Shown here: positions 1-11,230 of the stretch, in pieces
How positions within the stretch are numbered: position 1 is the first letter of the stretch
How the letters are laid out: each line of letters begins with the position of its first letter
Assembly (NCBI GenBank): GCA_014529385.2
Contig: CM043948.1
Location: 23,862,451-23,926,450, forward strand
DNA length: 64,000 nucleotides
Reading direction: 5' to 3'
DNA from: Adiantum capillus-veneris
Lineage: Eukaryota; Streptophyta; Polypodiopsida; Polypodiales; Pteridaceae
The notes under the pieces: model-generated
Told to the model about the DNA's origin: nothing
Seen by the model: the letters and a program-made list of their open reading frames with translations, nothing else
Database searches by the model: none
Translations under genes and position numbers: made by a program

Positions 1-28
1 CGCTAGTAGAGTATCCACTGAAGAGAGT

Positions 29-340
29 GTGAATCAAGGCAATCACTTGCACACTATCTTTGAAGAAGTCTCAGACACTTTTTCAAAATCAACATCTAAA
101 ATGTCTTCCTATTCGACTCATTCAAAAACCGGAACGTTAGTGCGATATAAGCACATACTCTCTTTTTATAAGACTAATCGCTATGGAGCTCAGGTTTACC
201 TGGATCTTAATGAAGAGTATGCCATTCACATTGATGACCATGACATAGAGTTTGAAGAGGAATCGAGGCAAACAAACAAGGAAAAATGTACATGGATAAA
301 AACGGAACTTAGTATTTACAAGTTGAAAACCCTGACGTGA
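29..340 (+). pseudogene. Unrecognised reading frame near the left edge, probably 5' gag region of gypsy1
   Basis: An open stretch of about 100 codons, acidic and polar, with no motif I recognise and no ATG at its start. It lies upstream of the recognisable gag and on the same strand, so it is most simply a decayed part of the gag polyprotein. Positions 341-558 continue in broken frames and show nothing identifiable. Confidence 0.3.
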
Positions 341-558
341 TAGACAAATAGGGGTTAGAAGTAGATCCCATAATTCTAGATATGGTAGTAAAAGAAGGAC
401 CACCAACTTTAGAATTCGAGGGATACAATCAAGTTGATTTGAAGCCTCTAAAACGGCTTAATATGAATAATCCTAGGATCGGAGTCTATTGTTGGGAGGA
501 TAGAAACGTCAAAGATCTTCTATGGACTTCTCATGCCAAATCAGGATAGTTAACCCCC

Positions 559-1720
559 ATGAAGATCATCTATATCTTCAAAATCAAAGACAAAGGATCA
601 GCATATCTACCAACCTACATATTTAGGGATTGCTATAACAATAACTTTGTTATGATGAGTCCTGAGGAGGTGGAACAAACCAAATACCAAGGGTACTCCA
701 GAAGATATTGGATATTGGGCCAAGGACAGGAAACTATTCCAAGAGATGAACTCTGTGAGATATCTTCTGAGAGTAATGTTAAAAAACCCAAAACTACCTC
801 ATCACAAAGAAAACTGTGTGACACTAAAGCTAGTCCAGGGCTACATGAGTCACTATTTCCAACAAACGTGTTTGAAGGACTTGAAACAGGACCAACTGCC
901 AAGAGACTGGGAGTTGAACCAAATAGACGTATTAGACCAGCTGATTTTAAAAAATGGGTAAAAAAATACAGTGGATTTGGGGATACCTCAATAGGAATAG
1001 CCAATTAGGCCACAAAAATAGGGATAGCTCAATCGGGATACCTCAATAGGGCAAGGGATACCTAAATAGGGATAGCCAATTAGGCCACAAAAATGGTGTG
1101 CAATCGAGGGTGATTGGACCAACCATGAGACCAATGAGTGCTATTACCGACCAAAGTGTGATGGGAATGTTCAATACGTGCCTATGAGGCCACAAGGACA
1201 ACCCATGTACAGATATCAGCCTAATATGGTCCGAGCTCAAAGACCACCGATGGGTATGGAAAGACCACAACCCGTGTTGGGTCAACAACCTCCATATCCT
1301 GGATCTAATGTAGTGCCTGTAAAGTACATGCATTCAAAGGGAGTCATAGATGAACAAGCACTAGTGTCTATTACACCCTATACTGAGCCTAGTCCATATA
1401 TAGTAATGGTAGAAGGTGTTTGGTATAATTCACATCCACCACCAATGAAAGAACCTGTGATTTACACTACACCAGAACTTGCACCGATGTACTATATAGC
1501 TAATCAGGGTGTTAGATCTCATATGGTAAGACCAATGATTAAGCAAAGAACTGGGAACTGTCATAAATGTGGTGCAGATGATCATTGGAAAAAGGAATGC
1601 CCAGAGCCTAACAAGAACATTAAGCCAGTTGAAGCTTTTTGATACAATGTTGCAAAAAGTGAGGACACTTCGCTATAGATTGTCCAAAAAATCCTTTAAA
1701 CAAGGGTAAAACAATAGTGA
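559..1720 (+). pseudogene. gag: gypsy1 Gag remnant with two CCHC zinc knuckles
   Basis: Gag is the structural capsid/nucleocapsid protein of the element. An open segment at 559-1008 continues, after a frame change between about 1008 and 1178, into a proline/methionine/glutamine-rich segment to 1642. The first zinc knuckle CHKCGADDHWKKEC (CX2CX4HX4C) is at 1559-1600. A second one is readable at 1648-1683 in another frame as CCKK-stop-GHFAIDC, the middle cysteine codon having become TGA. Two knuckles are common in plant gypsy Gag. A short repeated phrase at 990-1080 (variants of ggatacctcaatagg and ggccacaaaaat) suggests local slippage. The copy is clearly broken. Confidence 0.7.
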
Positions 1721-2845
1721 ACCTAGTCCAAGTGATACCTAGTAGCTCATTTGAGAGTGAACCAATTGTTCCGATCAAGGTAATCACCAGAGCCCTGTCT
1801 AAGCAAAAGAAACATAACTCCTCTGATGATTTGGAGAATACAAAAATTTTCTCTCAAAAGACCGAGAGAAGCAGAAGCAAAAGGTATGAGATGAGAAAAA
1901 AAAAACAAAGGGTTGAAATCGACGAGAAAGCCAAGAAACTATTCCAGGAAAAAGTGAAAAAAATTGGAAGTGAAATCAAGAAAACCACAGTGAAATTTGG
2001 AGGATCAATTTTGGTGGACAAATTTTTTGAGCTAACCAATGTAGCCTTAGTAGCTTACCAAGCGGGAGTTTAAGCAGGCCAAAACATGGAGAACAAATGG
2101 AAAAACTATCCTTCTCGAGATATGGAAGCAGCTAAGCTTGAAGCTTATCAAAATTTGGTAAGAATTACTCAAGAGATGCTGGAAACCCAAAAACCCAAGC
2201 TCGAGAGAGTATGGCAAAACCTGAGGAGCTTGTGGTAGGAACCAGTGAAGAGAAATCCAAAGTGGTGGTAAAACCCCACCTTGAAATGAAAGAGCCAGAA
2301 CTCATAGTGCCTGATAGTGAAGATGCCTTAGATGGAATTCCGTTCGTAGAAGAAGACTGGCCAGGACACTTATTGGAAAAAGTTAAAGAGATTAGTGATG
2401 GGAGCCTAACTCTGAAGTCAGCTCCTATTGAGGAAGTTTGGTTAGACAATTTTCCTCTTGATATGGACATGGATGTACAATCCTTGTATGGGGATTGTGA
2501 CTCTGAAGCTTCAGGAATGTCTAAACCATTGACTTTGAAAACACTACCCTCTTACTTGGGAGATAACGAAGATGAATCCATAAAAAAAGCTGAACAGACC
2601 CTAGAGATAGACAACATCCATTCAATCATGTCTACACCCATTCAATGCACTCTTACTTTAGGAGAACTGTTAAAAATTAGAACATATTTATGGAATGATC
2701 TACAGAAAACTCTAGAGAGGGTGCGGATAAAATGGCTAATTATAATTTTTTATGAAAAGTTGAAACACGAAATGGATAACAAAGAGATTCGATATGTTCC
2801 AAAGAACAAAGTCGGAGAATACTACAAAGGGGAAGAAGGAAACAC
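1717..2845 (+). pseudogene. gypsy1 Gag-protease linker, charged low-complexity segments
   Basis: Two open segments, 1717-2073 (lysine-rich, with a basic run near its middle) and 2211-2845 (acidic), lie between the Gag knuckles and the protease. Neither matches a domain I know. Such charged, poorly conserved linkers are usual between Gag and protease in plant gypsy polyproteins. The second segment is cut by the copia1 insertion after 2845 and resumes at 8384; the protein would then run into the protease within about ten codons. Confidence 0.5.
2841..2845. repeat. Target-site duplication of copia1, left copy (AACAC)
   Basis: AACAC directly precedes the left LTR and is repeated at 8384-8388 directly after the right LTR. 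A 5-bp duplication is standard for copia integrase. It proves that copia1 inserted into an existing gypsy1. Confidence 0.93.
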
Positions 2846-3037
2846 TGAAGGAGTACGAGCGGAAGTGCGACGCGAGAGAGAGTGCGAGAAGAAGAGCACG
2901 ACGATATGGTGAACTCGCTCTACTGTAATGTGTAGAGCATAGTGAGTTCTTATTAGGTTTTTACAAAAGAATATGTGTACATACCTGGCGACCCGCCCAC
3001 TCACCTGGGCGACCACATTGGGATTTATACCCCAACA
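2846..3037 (-). repeat. copia1 3' LTR (192 bp)
   Basis: Matches 8192-8383 over its full length, with four differences clustered at about 2985-3000 and one near 3023. Read on the - strand it begins TGTTGGGG and ends CTCCTTCA, the TGTTGG...CA form typical of copia LTRs. Confidence 0.95.
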
Positions 3038-3053
3038 ACCTCCCACTTAAAGT
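3038..3053 (-). other. copia1 polypurine tract
   Basis: On the - strand a purine-rich run (AAGTGGGAGGT) abuts the start of the 3' LTR. It would prime plus-strand DNA synthesis. Confidence 0.75.
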
Positions 3054-3113
3054 CCAATGTGGTACTTTAAGTGTGAGAGAAGCTACTATACAAGCTAATA
3101 TACAAGAGATGTA

Positions 3114-6100
3114 CTACCCTACACCTAACTGCTTGCGAAAATGCGCAAAGCTCTCTGAGGGAAGTCCTTTTGTAAGTAGATCAGCAGGATTTTCTGTGGT
3201 GTGAACTTTGACAAGCTGAAGTTGCTTATCCTCGAGCATTTCCCTGATGAAATGATACTTCACATCCACATGCTTTGTCTTTGAGTGATAAACTGGATTG
3301 CGAGCCAATTGTATAGCACTTTGACTATCACAATATAACACAGGCATCTCTTCTTTGATTCCCAAATCTGTTACTAGTCGATTAAGCCAAATTGATTCTT
3401 TGCATGCCTCTGATGCTGCAACATATTCAGCCTCTGTAGTAGACTGAGTAACACAATCTTGTAATCTAGAACGCCATGATACTGCTCCACGAGCCAATGT
3501 AAAGACATACCCTGACGTAGACCTTCGGTTGTCTAAGTCACCTGCATAATCTGAGTCTGTAAAACCCTTTACACTTAGCTCCTGACTCCCATAGCATATA
3601 CACATACTCTTTGTAGCTTTCAGGAATCTCAATATTCCTTTCACTGCCTCCCAATGTTTCTTGCCTGGGTTTGACATGTATCGACTTACTACTCCCACTG
3701 CAAATGCAATGTCTGGGCGAGTAGCAATCATTGCATACATCAAACTACCCACTGCAGACACATATGGAATCTTATCCATTTCATCCTGTTCTTCCTCAGA
3801 CACAGGACAATCTTGTTTGCTAAGTTCCACATATGGTGGCAATGGAACACTCAATGCCTTTCCCTTCACCATATTGAAACGTTGCAAAACCTTGTCAATA
3901 TACTCTGTTTGAGATAACCAAATCAACTTCTTTGATCTGTCTCTCTCAATGCGCATACCAAGTATATGACTTGCCTCACCCATGTCTTTCATGTCAAACG
4001 ATTTTGCTATCTTTGACTTCAAAGCTGAAATTTCTTCCAAGTGCTTGCCAGCAATCAACATGTCATCCACATACAAAATAAGGATCAGCCAACTACCATC
4101 CTTAGCCTTCTTTGTATATAGACAGTGATCGAACTCACTACGTTTGTAGCCTTGAGAAAGCATAAACTTGTGGAATTTATGGTACCATGCCCTCGGTGAT
4201 TGTTTTAAGCCATAAAGACTCTTTAACAACTGGCATACCCAATCTTCCTTGCTTGTCTCAACAAACCCTTCTGGCTGTTGCATGTAAATTTCCACATCTA
4301 AATCACCATGCAAGAACGCTGTCTTGACATCCATTTGGTGCAACACCAAATCTAATATGGCAACCAATGCAAGAAAGCATCTCAATGTAGTCATCTTGAC
4401 CACCGGAGAGAAGACTTCATCAAAGTCAATGCCTTGTTCTTGCTTAAAGCCCTTGGCAACAAGCCTTGCTTTGTACTTTGGCTGACTATCATGAGCGGTG
4501 ATCTTATACCTGTAAACCCATTTACAAGGTAGAGCCTTTTTGCCCTGTGGTAATTTAACTAGCTTCCATGTCTTGTTTTTATGCAGAGCTGTCATCTCTG
4601 ACTGCATGGCCAATTGCCAATTCCCGGAGTCCTTCATTTGCACTGCTTCCTTGTAACATGAAGGCTCATTGCAATCAGTCAACATGACATAGTTCATAGA
4701 TGGAGCAAACCTATCAGGAGGTCGCGTGACACGTCCAGATCTATGCACAATAGGTGGCTCAGGCTCAGCCACAACCTGTGGTTCCACTCTATCCTGCCCT
4801 TGCTCCTCTTGAGCCCTGACATTTTGTCTTGCACGTGCAGGTCCATCTTCTTGGAAGACAACTCTTCTAATCTCCTCAACCCTCTCTGGTTTAGAATGAT
4901 ATTTGGATTCATTAAAGTGAACATCATTGCTGCGGACAACCTTTCTGGATTTGGGATCCCAAAGTCTGTACCCCATCTCACCAGAATTACCATAGCCTAG
5001 AAAGATGCACTTTCTACTTTTTGGCTCAAGTTTGTTCCTAAATTCCTTTGGAACGTGAGTATATGCCTCACAGCCAAAGACTCTGAGATGCTTGTATGAG
5101 GGCATTTTTCCTGACCATACCATCTCTGGCACTGAATCCTTCTGCAAAACCTTGCTAGGAGATCTATTTACAAGATGAACAGCTGTTGATACAGCTTCAG
5201 CCCAAAACCCATTTGGCAAATGTGCATTAGACAACATACTTCTGACCTTCTCTTGTATGGTCCTATTCATCCTCTCAGCAACACCATTTTGAGGAGGATT
5301 GTAAGGAGCAGTAAGTTCACGTTTTATACCTTTTGACTCACAAAAGTCCTGAAAGGCCTTTGAAACATACTCTCCACCATTGTCAGTGCGTAAGCATTTA
5401 AGCTTCTTGCCACTATGATTCTCCACAAGTGTCACAAACGTTTTGAAAACACTAAACGCTTCATCCTTGTGCTTGAGAAAGTAAACCCATACTTTCCTGG
5501 AGTAATCATCTATAAATGTCATAAAGTAAGAAGCTCCCCCTAGAGATTGGTTAGGCATAGGTCCACACAAATCACTATGAGCAAGTGCCAACTGTGTATC
5601 TCTTCTACTGCTTCTATGCTTATGTGGCTGCTGTGTTTGCTTACCATACAGACAATGCTCACAGAATTCAAAATCATTAAATGAAAAGCCAGGCAAATAA
5701 CAAACACGAGACAAGATTTCCATTCCCTTCTTGGACATATGTCCTAACCGGCTATGCCACAAAGAAACGTTCGGCTGCTCAGTTACATTGATTACATTTT
5801 TAGAGACATTTGATACATAAATCATGTGAAGTCCTCCAGACTTTACTCCATGTGCTACTGTCATAGAACCCTTGGATATCTTCCACATGTTCTGTCCAAA
5901 AGTGGTGAGGTAGCCAGCATCATCAAGTAAACCTATGCTGATCAAGCTCTTTGTAATTGCGGGAACATGTCTCACATTCTTCAGCGTGAAAGAAGAGCCA
6001 TTCTGAAACTTCAATTGAACATCTCCAACACCTAAGATCTCACATCTCTGCCCATTGCCTAGCCGAACATGATCTTTAGTGGTCACATAAGAGGTAAACC

Positions 6101-6365
6101 ACTCCTTGTTTGGAGACACATGAAGTGATGCCCCTGAGTCTATAATCCAGTCACTCAGTGCATTTCCATCAGATGCTGTAAGAAGAGCTGAGTCCATTGT
6201 ATTCTTCAAGAAGTAGATGCCTCCTGACACTAGACTGTCATCCTCTGCAACAGTGTTTGTCACATTTATTTCTTGAATCTTCACTGAGGACTTGTTCTTC
6301 TCACCATGGTCTTCAGCTTTCTCTTTGCCTTTTTCTGCTTTCCATTCTCTGCAGTCTCTTTTCAT
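3114..6365 (-). CDS. pol: copia1 Pol: protease, integrase, reverse transcriptase, RNase H
   Basis: The largest open frame in the window, 1083 codons without a stop. It starts inside the second half of the zinc knuckle (MKRDC), so the true protein is fused to Gag upstream. Domains in order: aspartic protease with DSGAS near residue 76; integrase zinc region beginning HSRLGHM near 204 and ending CEHCLYGK; integrase core with HSDLCGP, RTDNGGEY and NGVAERMN giving the D,D,E triad; RT from KWVYRYK near 618 with LYGLKQSPRAW and catalytic YVDDM; RNase H with DSDYAG and TEAEY; C-terminal ADLLTKG. All catalytic motifs look intact. In Tork-type copia elements Gag and Pol are one polyprotein; here expression from the full Gag is blocked by a frameshift near 6480. 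Confidence 0.95.
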   Translation of the reverse strand: MKRDCREWKAEKGKEKAEDHGEKNKSSVKIQEINVTNTVAEDDSLVSGGIYFLKNTMDSALLTASDGNALSDWIIDSGASLHVSPNKEWFTSYVTTKDHVRLGNGQRCEILGVGDVQLKFQNGSSFTLKNVRHVPAITKSLISIGLLDDAGYLTTFGQNMWKISKGSMTVAHGVKSGGLHMIYVSNVSKNVINVTEQPNVSLWHSRLGHMSKKGMEILSRVCYLPGFSFNDFEFCEHCLYGKQTQQPHKHRSSRRDTQLALAHSDLCGPMPNQSLGGASYFMTFIDDYSRKVWVYFLKHKDEAFSVFKTFVTLVENHSGKKLKCLRTDNGGEYVSKAFQDFCESKGIKRELTAPYNPPQNGVAERMNRTIQEKVRSMLSNAHLPNGFWAEAVSTAVHLVNRSPSKVLQKDSVPEMVWSGKMPSYKHLRVFGCEAYTHVPKEFRNKLEPKSRKCIFLGYGNSGEMGYRLWDPKSRKVVRSNDVHFNESKYHSKPERVEEIRRVVFQEDGPARARQNVRAQEEQGQDRVEPQVVAEPEPPIVHRSGRVTRPPDRFAPSMNYVMLTDCNEPSCYKEAVQMKDSGNWQLAMQSEMTALHKNKTWKLVKLPQGKKALPCKWVYRYKITAHDSQPKYKARLVAKGFKQEQGIDFDEVFSPVVKMTTLRCFLALVAILDLVLHQMDVKTAFLHGDLDVEIYMQQPEGFVETSKEDWVCQLLKSLYGLKQSPRAWYHKFHKFMLSQGYKRSEFDHCLYTKKAKDGSWLILILYVDDMLIAGKHLEEISALKSKIAKSFDMKDMGEASHILGMRIERDRSKKLIWLSQTEYIDKVLQRFNMVKGKALSVPLPPYVELSKQDCPVSEEEQDEMDKIPYVSAVGSLMYAMIATRPDIAFAVGVVSRYMSNPGKKHWEAVKGILRFLKATKSMCICYGSQELSVKGFTDSDYAGDLDNRRSTSGYVFTLARGAVSWRSRLQDCVTQSTTEAEYVAASEACKESIWLNRLVTDLGIKEEMPVLYCDSQSAIQLARNPVYHSKTKHVDVKYHFIREMLEDKQLQLVKVHTTENPADLLTKGLPSESFAHFRKQLGVG

Positions 6366-7093
6366 GTGACCCTTCTTGACACAATGGTAGCATTCTATGT
6401 CACTCTTGCCTTTAGCACTGCGGGACTTGCTACGAGACTGATTCCTCTTTCCACCTTTGTACTTTTCTTTGGTCCTTCCCTAACAACTAAGGCTGTTCCT
6501 TTTCCTTTGTCCATTGTCTTTCTATTGGTTTCTTCAGTAAGCAGACTTCCTTCTACACCTGCTATGTTCAAACCATCTGGAGGTGCAGAATTAGTCAAAG
6601 CTGTGCGAAAAGTGTCCCAACTTTCCGGCAATGTGATGAACAGGAACATAGCTCTAACAGGTTCATCAAACTTGACACCTTGAGCTGACAACTGACTATA
6701 GATTGTGTTGAATTCATTCAGATGATTGGACATAGGTGTCCCTTCTTTCATCTTCAAGTCAACAAGCTTCTTAAGCCAGTATACCTGTGAAGCTGCACTC
6801 TGCTTCTCATAAAGATCACTCAGCTTTAACCATGCTTGATAAGCCGACATCTCGTCTGCTACATTGAAGTAAACGCTTTCTGCCAAAGTCAGCATAATGG
6901 TAGAAAGTGCCAATTCATCCATTTCGCTCCATTCATCTTCGTCCATATCTTCTGGTTTTATCCCCTTGAGCTTTATAGGTTTTATCTGCTTCTTTTGTAC
7001 CAACACGTGCCAAATCTGCTTCTTCCACAATGGGAAATTGGTTCCATCGAGCTTCTTGATATTGTAAAGAGCAGTGTCCTGTGATCCAGCCAT
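6366..7093 (-). pseudogene. gag: copia1 Gag with a one-base frameshift before the zinc knuckle
   Basis: Starts at ATG 7091-7093 (MAGSQD) and reads a typical copia Gag: KLDGTNFPLWK near residue 15, then the conserved helical Gag domain (UBN2-like) ending near residue 170. The frame runs to a stop at 6395, but the C-terminal basic region and knuckle CYHCVKKGHMKRDC lie in the adjacent frame, which is continuous with Pol. The switch falls at about 6478-6482 in a purine-rich run (gggaaggaccaaag). An inactivating indel is most likely; programmed frameshifting is not typical of this lineage. Confidence 0.85.
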
Positions 7094-8177
7094 AGCTACG
7101 CTTCACAGTAGTTTACTTTCCTGGGAAAAATTCGGCAGAGTTTCCCCTGTAAACTGACCTCTGAACCAATATCAACCTGTCAAATGAACCAAGAAAGCTT
7201 CAGATTCTGCAGAAATTTTGGCAGAGTCTCCTTTGTAAAATGGCTCTGGTGTACTAAAAACAGACCAAAAAACAGCTCAAAAAACCACTGTCTCTCTAAC
7301 ACTGTAAGCTGTGGGTAAACCTGTCCTGCACCTGTACTGTCTCTGACTGTCCTGTCACTGTCCTGTAAGCATAGACTGCGACAATGCCTCAACAGTAGTA
7401 AAGCAAAGATGCAATCCCAACTGTCTAACTCACGGTCAATACATCCTAGCTGCCTATCTAAGGGTGCTCGAGGGATCGCTCCAAGACCTGTATCACCGAA
7501 AGGATATGAACATTCGAGAATCCCCCAGCTCAATAAAACCTCACTTGACCCTCAACAAAGGCTGCAGTAAATCTGACAGTACATAGACTTCCCACAAAGT
7601 CATACATCCACAAATTTCCCACTGTATGCTGTAACCGCTGCGGCGGTTGTTTGCTGCGTGACTCACAGCCAGCAAACCCTCAACAGACATACATGATCTC
7701 TGATAATACATCCCATGTGGAAGTACCTGGAATGTCAGGATGAAATCTGGAATATCAAGCAGCAAGCACAAGCTACCTGATAAACTAGTGGATGTCGCCT
7801 ACAGTCTGTGTGTAGATGCGCCCGTGTCGTATGTGACACGCCTCCAAGAACTGTGAGCCGTCCTTCGATGTGTAGACAACCACAAATCAACACTCTGGGA
7901 GTGTCGATATCCTCAGCACCTGCAGTTGTAGGCCGAAAACCCCAAATTTGCAGAGTCGGATCTGCACCCGCTGAGACCACGTAGTCGAAAATGGCCTGCG
8001 CAGAACTTTGTCGAAGCTGAACGATGACCGAGATGACCTCAGAATGAAATTCTGAGCACACCAAGCCCTACGAGCTCTCTCACAAGATTTGGGGCCGTGT
8101 CTTCGCCTGTCGAAATTCACTCCAATTTGAGCTGGTGACTCTAGCCTCCTTCAATGCTGCCCCGAGCCTCGATCTGA
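7094..8177 (-). other. copia1 untranslated leader
   Basis: Lies between the primer binding site and the Gag ATG, about 1.08 kb, with only short open frames. A segment at about 8030-8095 resembles the leader of copia2 at 49870-49927 and can form a hairpin (see findings). It would carry packaging and dimerisation signals in an active element. Confidence 0.7.
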
Positions 8178-8189
8178 GCTCTGATACCA
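8178..8189 (-). other. copia1 primer binding site, tRNA-iMet
   Basis: On the - strand TGGTATCAGAGC lies two bases inside the 5' LTR. This is the standard plant PBS complementary to the 3' end of initiator tRNA-Met. Confidence 0.95.
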
Positions 8190-8191
8190 GT

Positions 8192-8383
8192 TGAAGGAGT
8201 ACGAGCGGAAGTGCGACGCGAGAGAGAGTGCGAGAAGAAGAGCACGACGATATGGTGAACTCGCTCTACTGTAATGTGTAGAGCATAGTGAGTTCTTATT
8301 AGGTTTTTACAAAAGAATATGTGTACATACCTGGTGGCCCGTCCACTTACCTGGGCGACCACATTGGGCTTTATACCCCAACA
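8192..8383 (-). repeat. copia1 5' LTR (192 bp)
   Basis: Upstream LTR in element orientation, matching 2846-3037. It would contain the promoter of the element. It is followed by the second AACAC target duplication at 8384-8388. Confidence 0.95.
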
Positions 8384-8722
8384 AACACAACCCTTCCAGT
8401 GAGATATAATGATATAGAAACCATGGCAATACTGGATAGTGGGGCCGGCATAGGCATATCCACAAAAGCAGTATGGGAATCATGGAGAAAACTAGCCATT
8501 AGACAAACTCGAATGAAATTGCAATTGGTTGATGGACATATTGGAAAACCCTTAGGACTGCTTGAAAGGGTGATAGTTAGTTCCTATGGGATTGATGATC
8601 AACATACCTTTGCAATAGTGGACTTTGGAAAGAACCTCAATTGTGAAATCATCTTGGGAATACCTTTCATGCGACAAGTAGAACTTATCCAGGATTGGGG
8701 AAACAATTATCTATACTTGAAG
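8384..8722 (+). pseudogene. gypsy1 aspartic protease (first retropepsin domain)
   Basis: Reading resumes after the copia1 insertion. The retropepsin active-site motif is AILDSGAGIGIS at about 8426-8460, followed by a strand-turn pattern and the C-terminal ILGIPFMR near 8650-8680. This domain cleaves the polyprotein. The open segment ends at a stop at 8723-8725, after which the frame breaks. The copy is otherwise well preserved here. Confidence 0.8.
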
Positions 8723-8725
8723 TAA

Positions 8726-9770
8726 GTGGGATCACACTTATAGAGATGTCATGAAAATGCCCATGCAAGAATTTGACCCAGTCTCTTCGACTGAAACTAA
8801 GCTTCCATCTTGGTTGAACAAAGATACGCCTATTTGGATGTGCGGAGCCTCAGAAAATGGGAGTTTAAAACGATAAGAATGCATCTTAAAAAGGGATTGC
8901 ACCAATGAAGCCTATGTATCGGAACCCTTTCCAGAGCATTTGTTTAAGCCATTTGAGTGTACTCAAATTTTAACAACAATGGATGTATGTGTAAATACGT
9001 CTATGCCTACTCAATTTTGCAATGAGGACGGCTATGACATAATTCTCATTCAAATGATCTCAACCCTTCACATTGAAAACAAAATTCAAGAATCCAAGGA
9101 CTTAATGAAAGCTCAACAAGTCTTTCCAGAACTCTACTATGATGCAACAAATGAGTTAGAAGAACATTCAGCTACTTCAGATGATTCGGGGTCAGAAAAG
9201 GAACATGTGAGAGCTAAACTACTCATGAAAGGAGGGGAAAAGTTTTTTGACTTTGCGAACTAGAACCGAGAAGACAAAAATGGTATAGAAGAAAATGAGA
9301 CACGAGAACCTTGAAAGCTAAACCTATGCCATCAATCTCTAGTAGAACACAATTTCTGATGCAGATAGATGCACATGATTGTGTCAAAGATAAAATCACT
9401 AGTAGATATCCTTTAAACGGAAAGTGGAAAATATTGAAAACATTGAGAAAAATGAGAAAGAAAACTCAAGCAAAACCTACATATGATGAGAAGAATTCAA
9501 CCATGACACGATTGAACGAAGAAAGAAATATCAAGAGTTGAAAAAAGCTCTAAAGGAGATATATACAACTGAAATGGAAACCACTGGGGAGGAAGGTAAA
9601 GATGTAATGAGTGTTCCATCCCATTACAAGAAATATACTCTCCAAAACCGAAAAATCATAGTCGAACAACCCGTCAGAGAACTACAAAAAGAGGGCAAGT
9701 CCTACGAAGGACCTGAAAATGCAAAAAAGATAGATCTAGCCGAACCAGGAGAGGAGCCTAGACCTGTCTA
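8726..9770 (+). pseudogene. gypsy1 protease-RT linker, decayed
   Basis: Three open segments (about 8940-9263, 9311-9541 and 9538-9858) are separated by stops and small shifts. They are charged and lack domain motifs until the region near 9770, where YIAKDLTKEEEELL and the following YRDIFAWAY mark the usual N-terminal lead-in to a gypsy reverse transcriptase. Confidence 0.55.
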
Positions 9771-10818
9771 CATTGCAAAAGACCTGACGAAAGAAGAAGA
9801 AGAGCTTTTGTTAAGCTTACTGAGAGAATACCGAGATATCTTTGCTTGGGCTTATTAGGATCTCAAGTGTGTTGATCCAGAAATCTGTCAACATACCATA
9901 CCTATGAGAGATGATGCAAAACCAAGTAGACAAAAGCCATACACTTATAATGAGACATTTGCTAGGAAGATCAAAGAAGAGATAGAAAAGCTAAAGGAAG
10001 CCGAATTCATTTATGAAATTGAACACACAGATTGGGTGTCTCCAACTGTGGTAGTACCCAAGAAAAATGGAAAATTAAGCGTGTGTGTCAATCTCAAAAA
10101 AGTGAATGCAGGTATCATTAGAGACAACTTTCCTCTTTCAATCACTGAGCATGTTTTAGAACGAGTTGCAGGAAAAGAAGCTTACAGCTTTTTAAATGGA
10201 TTTTCGGGATACAATCAACTATTGGTTGACCCCAAAGATCAGCATAAAACTGCCTTTGCAACTGAATGGGGTATTTTTTCCTATCGGGTAATGCCTTTTG
10301 GGTTAACTAATGCTCATGCCACCTTTCAAAGATTAACGAGCCATGATTTTAAAGAATACCTTTGTAATTTCTTGGAAGTATATATGGATGATCTATGTGT
10401 ACATTCGTCAATTCGGACTGATCATTTTGAACACGTCAAAAAGGTATTCAGAAAATGTAGACTTTATAAGATTTGCCTATATTCTGAAAAGTGTACATTT
10501 ATGGGTAGACAAGGAAAAATCCTTGGACATATAGTGTCTAAAAATGGCATAGCTATTGATATTGATAAAATTCATGTTATTGTTGATTTGCTTAGATCAA
10601 CAATAGTCAAAGGTGTTCAAGCTTTCATGGGACATTGTGGATATTACAGACCATTCATTTACATGTACGCTATAATTGTAAAACCCATGTACAACTTGAT
10701 TACACTCTTTGAATGGATTGATGAGTGTGAAGAATCTTTCATGAAGCTTAAGCAAGCTCTCACTTCAGCTCCAATATTGAAAGCACCAGATGGAATAAGA
10801 TATTCCACATACATGTAG
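9771..10818 (+). pseudogene. gypsy1 reverse transcriptase
   Basis: Synthesises cDNA from the element RNA. Motifs in order: FAWAY followed by an in-frame TAG at about 9856-9858; VSPTVVVPKKNGK; the fingers/palm segment FLNGFSGYNQLLVDP; FGLTNAHATFQR; catalytic YMDD at about 10381-10392; LGHIVSKNG; and the connection FMGHCGYYRPFI. These identify a Ty3/gypsy RT. The frame is lost at about 10800, just before RNase H. The catalytic aspartates are still encoded; the element as a whole is not functional. Confidence 0.85.
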
Positions 10819-11230
10819 ATGCTTCCAGTTATGCCATTGGGTGTATCCTAGCTCAACCAGGAGATGGGAAAATTGATTTTCCTATTTCTTATGCTAGCAG
10901 ACAGCTGAATATGGCAGAGAAAAACTATACAACTAGAGAAAGGGAAGGATTAGGGATGATCTATGCCGTGAAAAAGTATAGACATTACCTATTAGCTAAC
11001 AAATTTGTGTTCTTTGTGGACCACCAAGCCTTTTGTACTTGGTTAACAAGCCATGCAACATAGGAAGAATAGTGAGATGGTTATCATTTTGTTGCAATTT
11101 GATTTCACTATAGTTGTGAAAAAGGGCACCACTCACTAAAGAGCGGATCATTTGTCAAGAATTATATCAGGAGAACCACCTAAGGGAGTAGACGATGATC
11201 TACTAGATGCATATCTATTCTCCCATGAAA
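10815..11230 (+). pseudogene. gypsy1 RNase H
   Basis: In the frame after the shift, the sequence reads HVDASSYAIGCILAQ (first catalytic D at about 10818), then ISYASRQLN, TREREGLGM (catalytic E) and FFVDHQA (catalytic D). Further shifts around 11040-11100 damage the C-terminal part; DHLSRI near 11150 is the usual end of the domain. The RNase H removes RNA from the RNA-DNA hybrid. Confidence 0.75.

Larger units (their letters stand above)
2846..8383 (-). mobile_element. copia1: nearly complete Ty1/copia retrotransposon (Tork-like) inside gypsy1
   Basis: A 5.54-kb element with TG...CA 192-bp LTRs, tRNA-iMet primer binding site, polypurine tract and a gag-protease-integrase-RT-RNase H order on the - strand, which is the copia order. 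The LTRs differ at about 5 of 192 positions by eye, so insertion is fairly recent but not fresh. Pol is one open frame of 1083 codons. Gag is open to its C-terminal part and then shifts by one base before the zinc knuckle. The integrase and RT resemble the TNT1/Tork lineage. The 1.1-kb stretch 7094-8177 between the primer site and the Gag start is an untranslated leader. Confidence 0.95.

Noticed and set aside
6478-6482. Programmed frameshift between Gag and Pol in copia1
   Set aside because: Tork-type copia elements normally use one frame. No heptameric slippery site or pseudoknot is evident, so a one-base indel is the simpler explanation.
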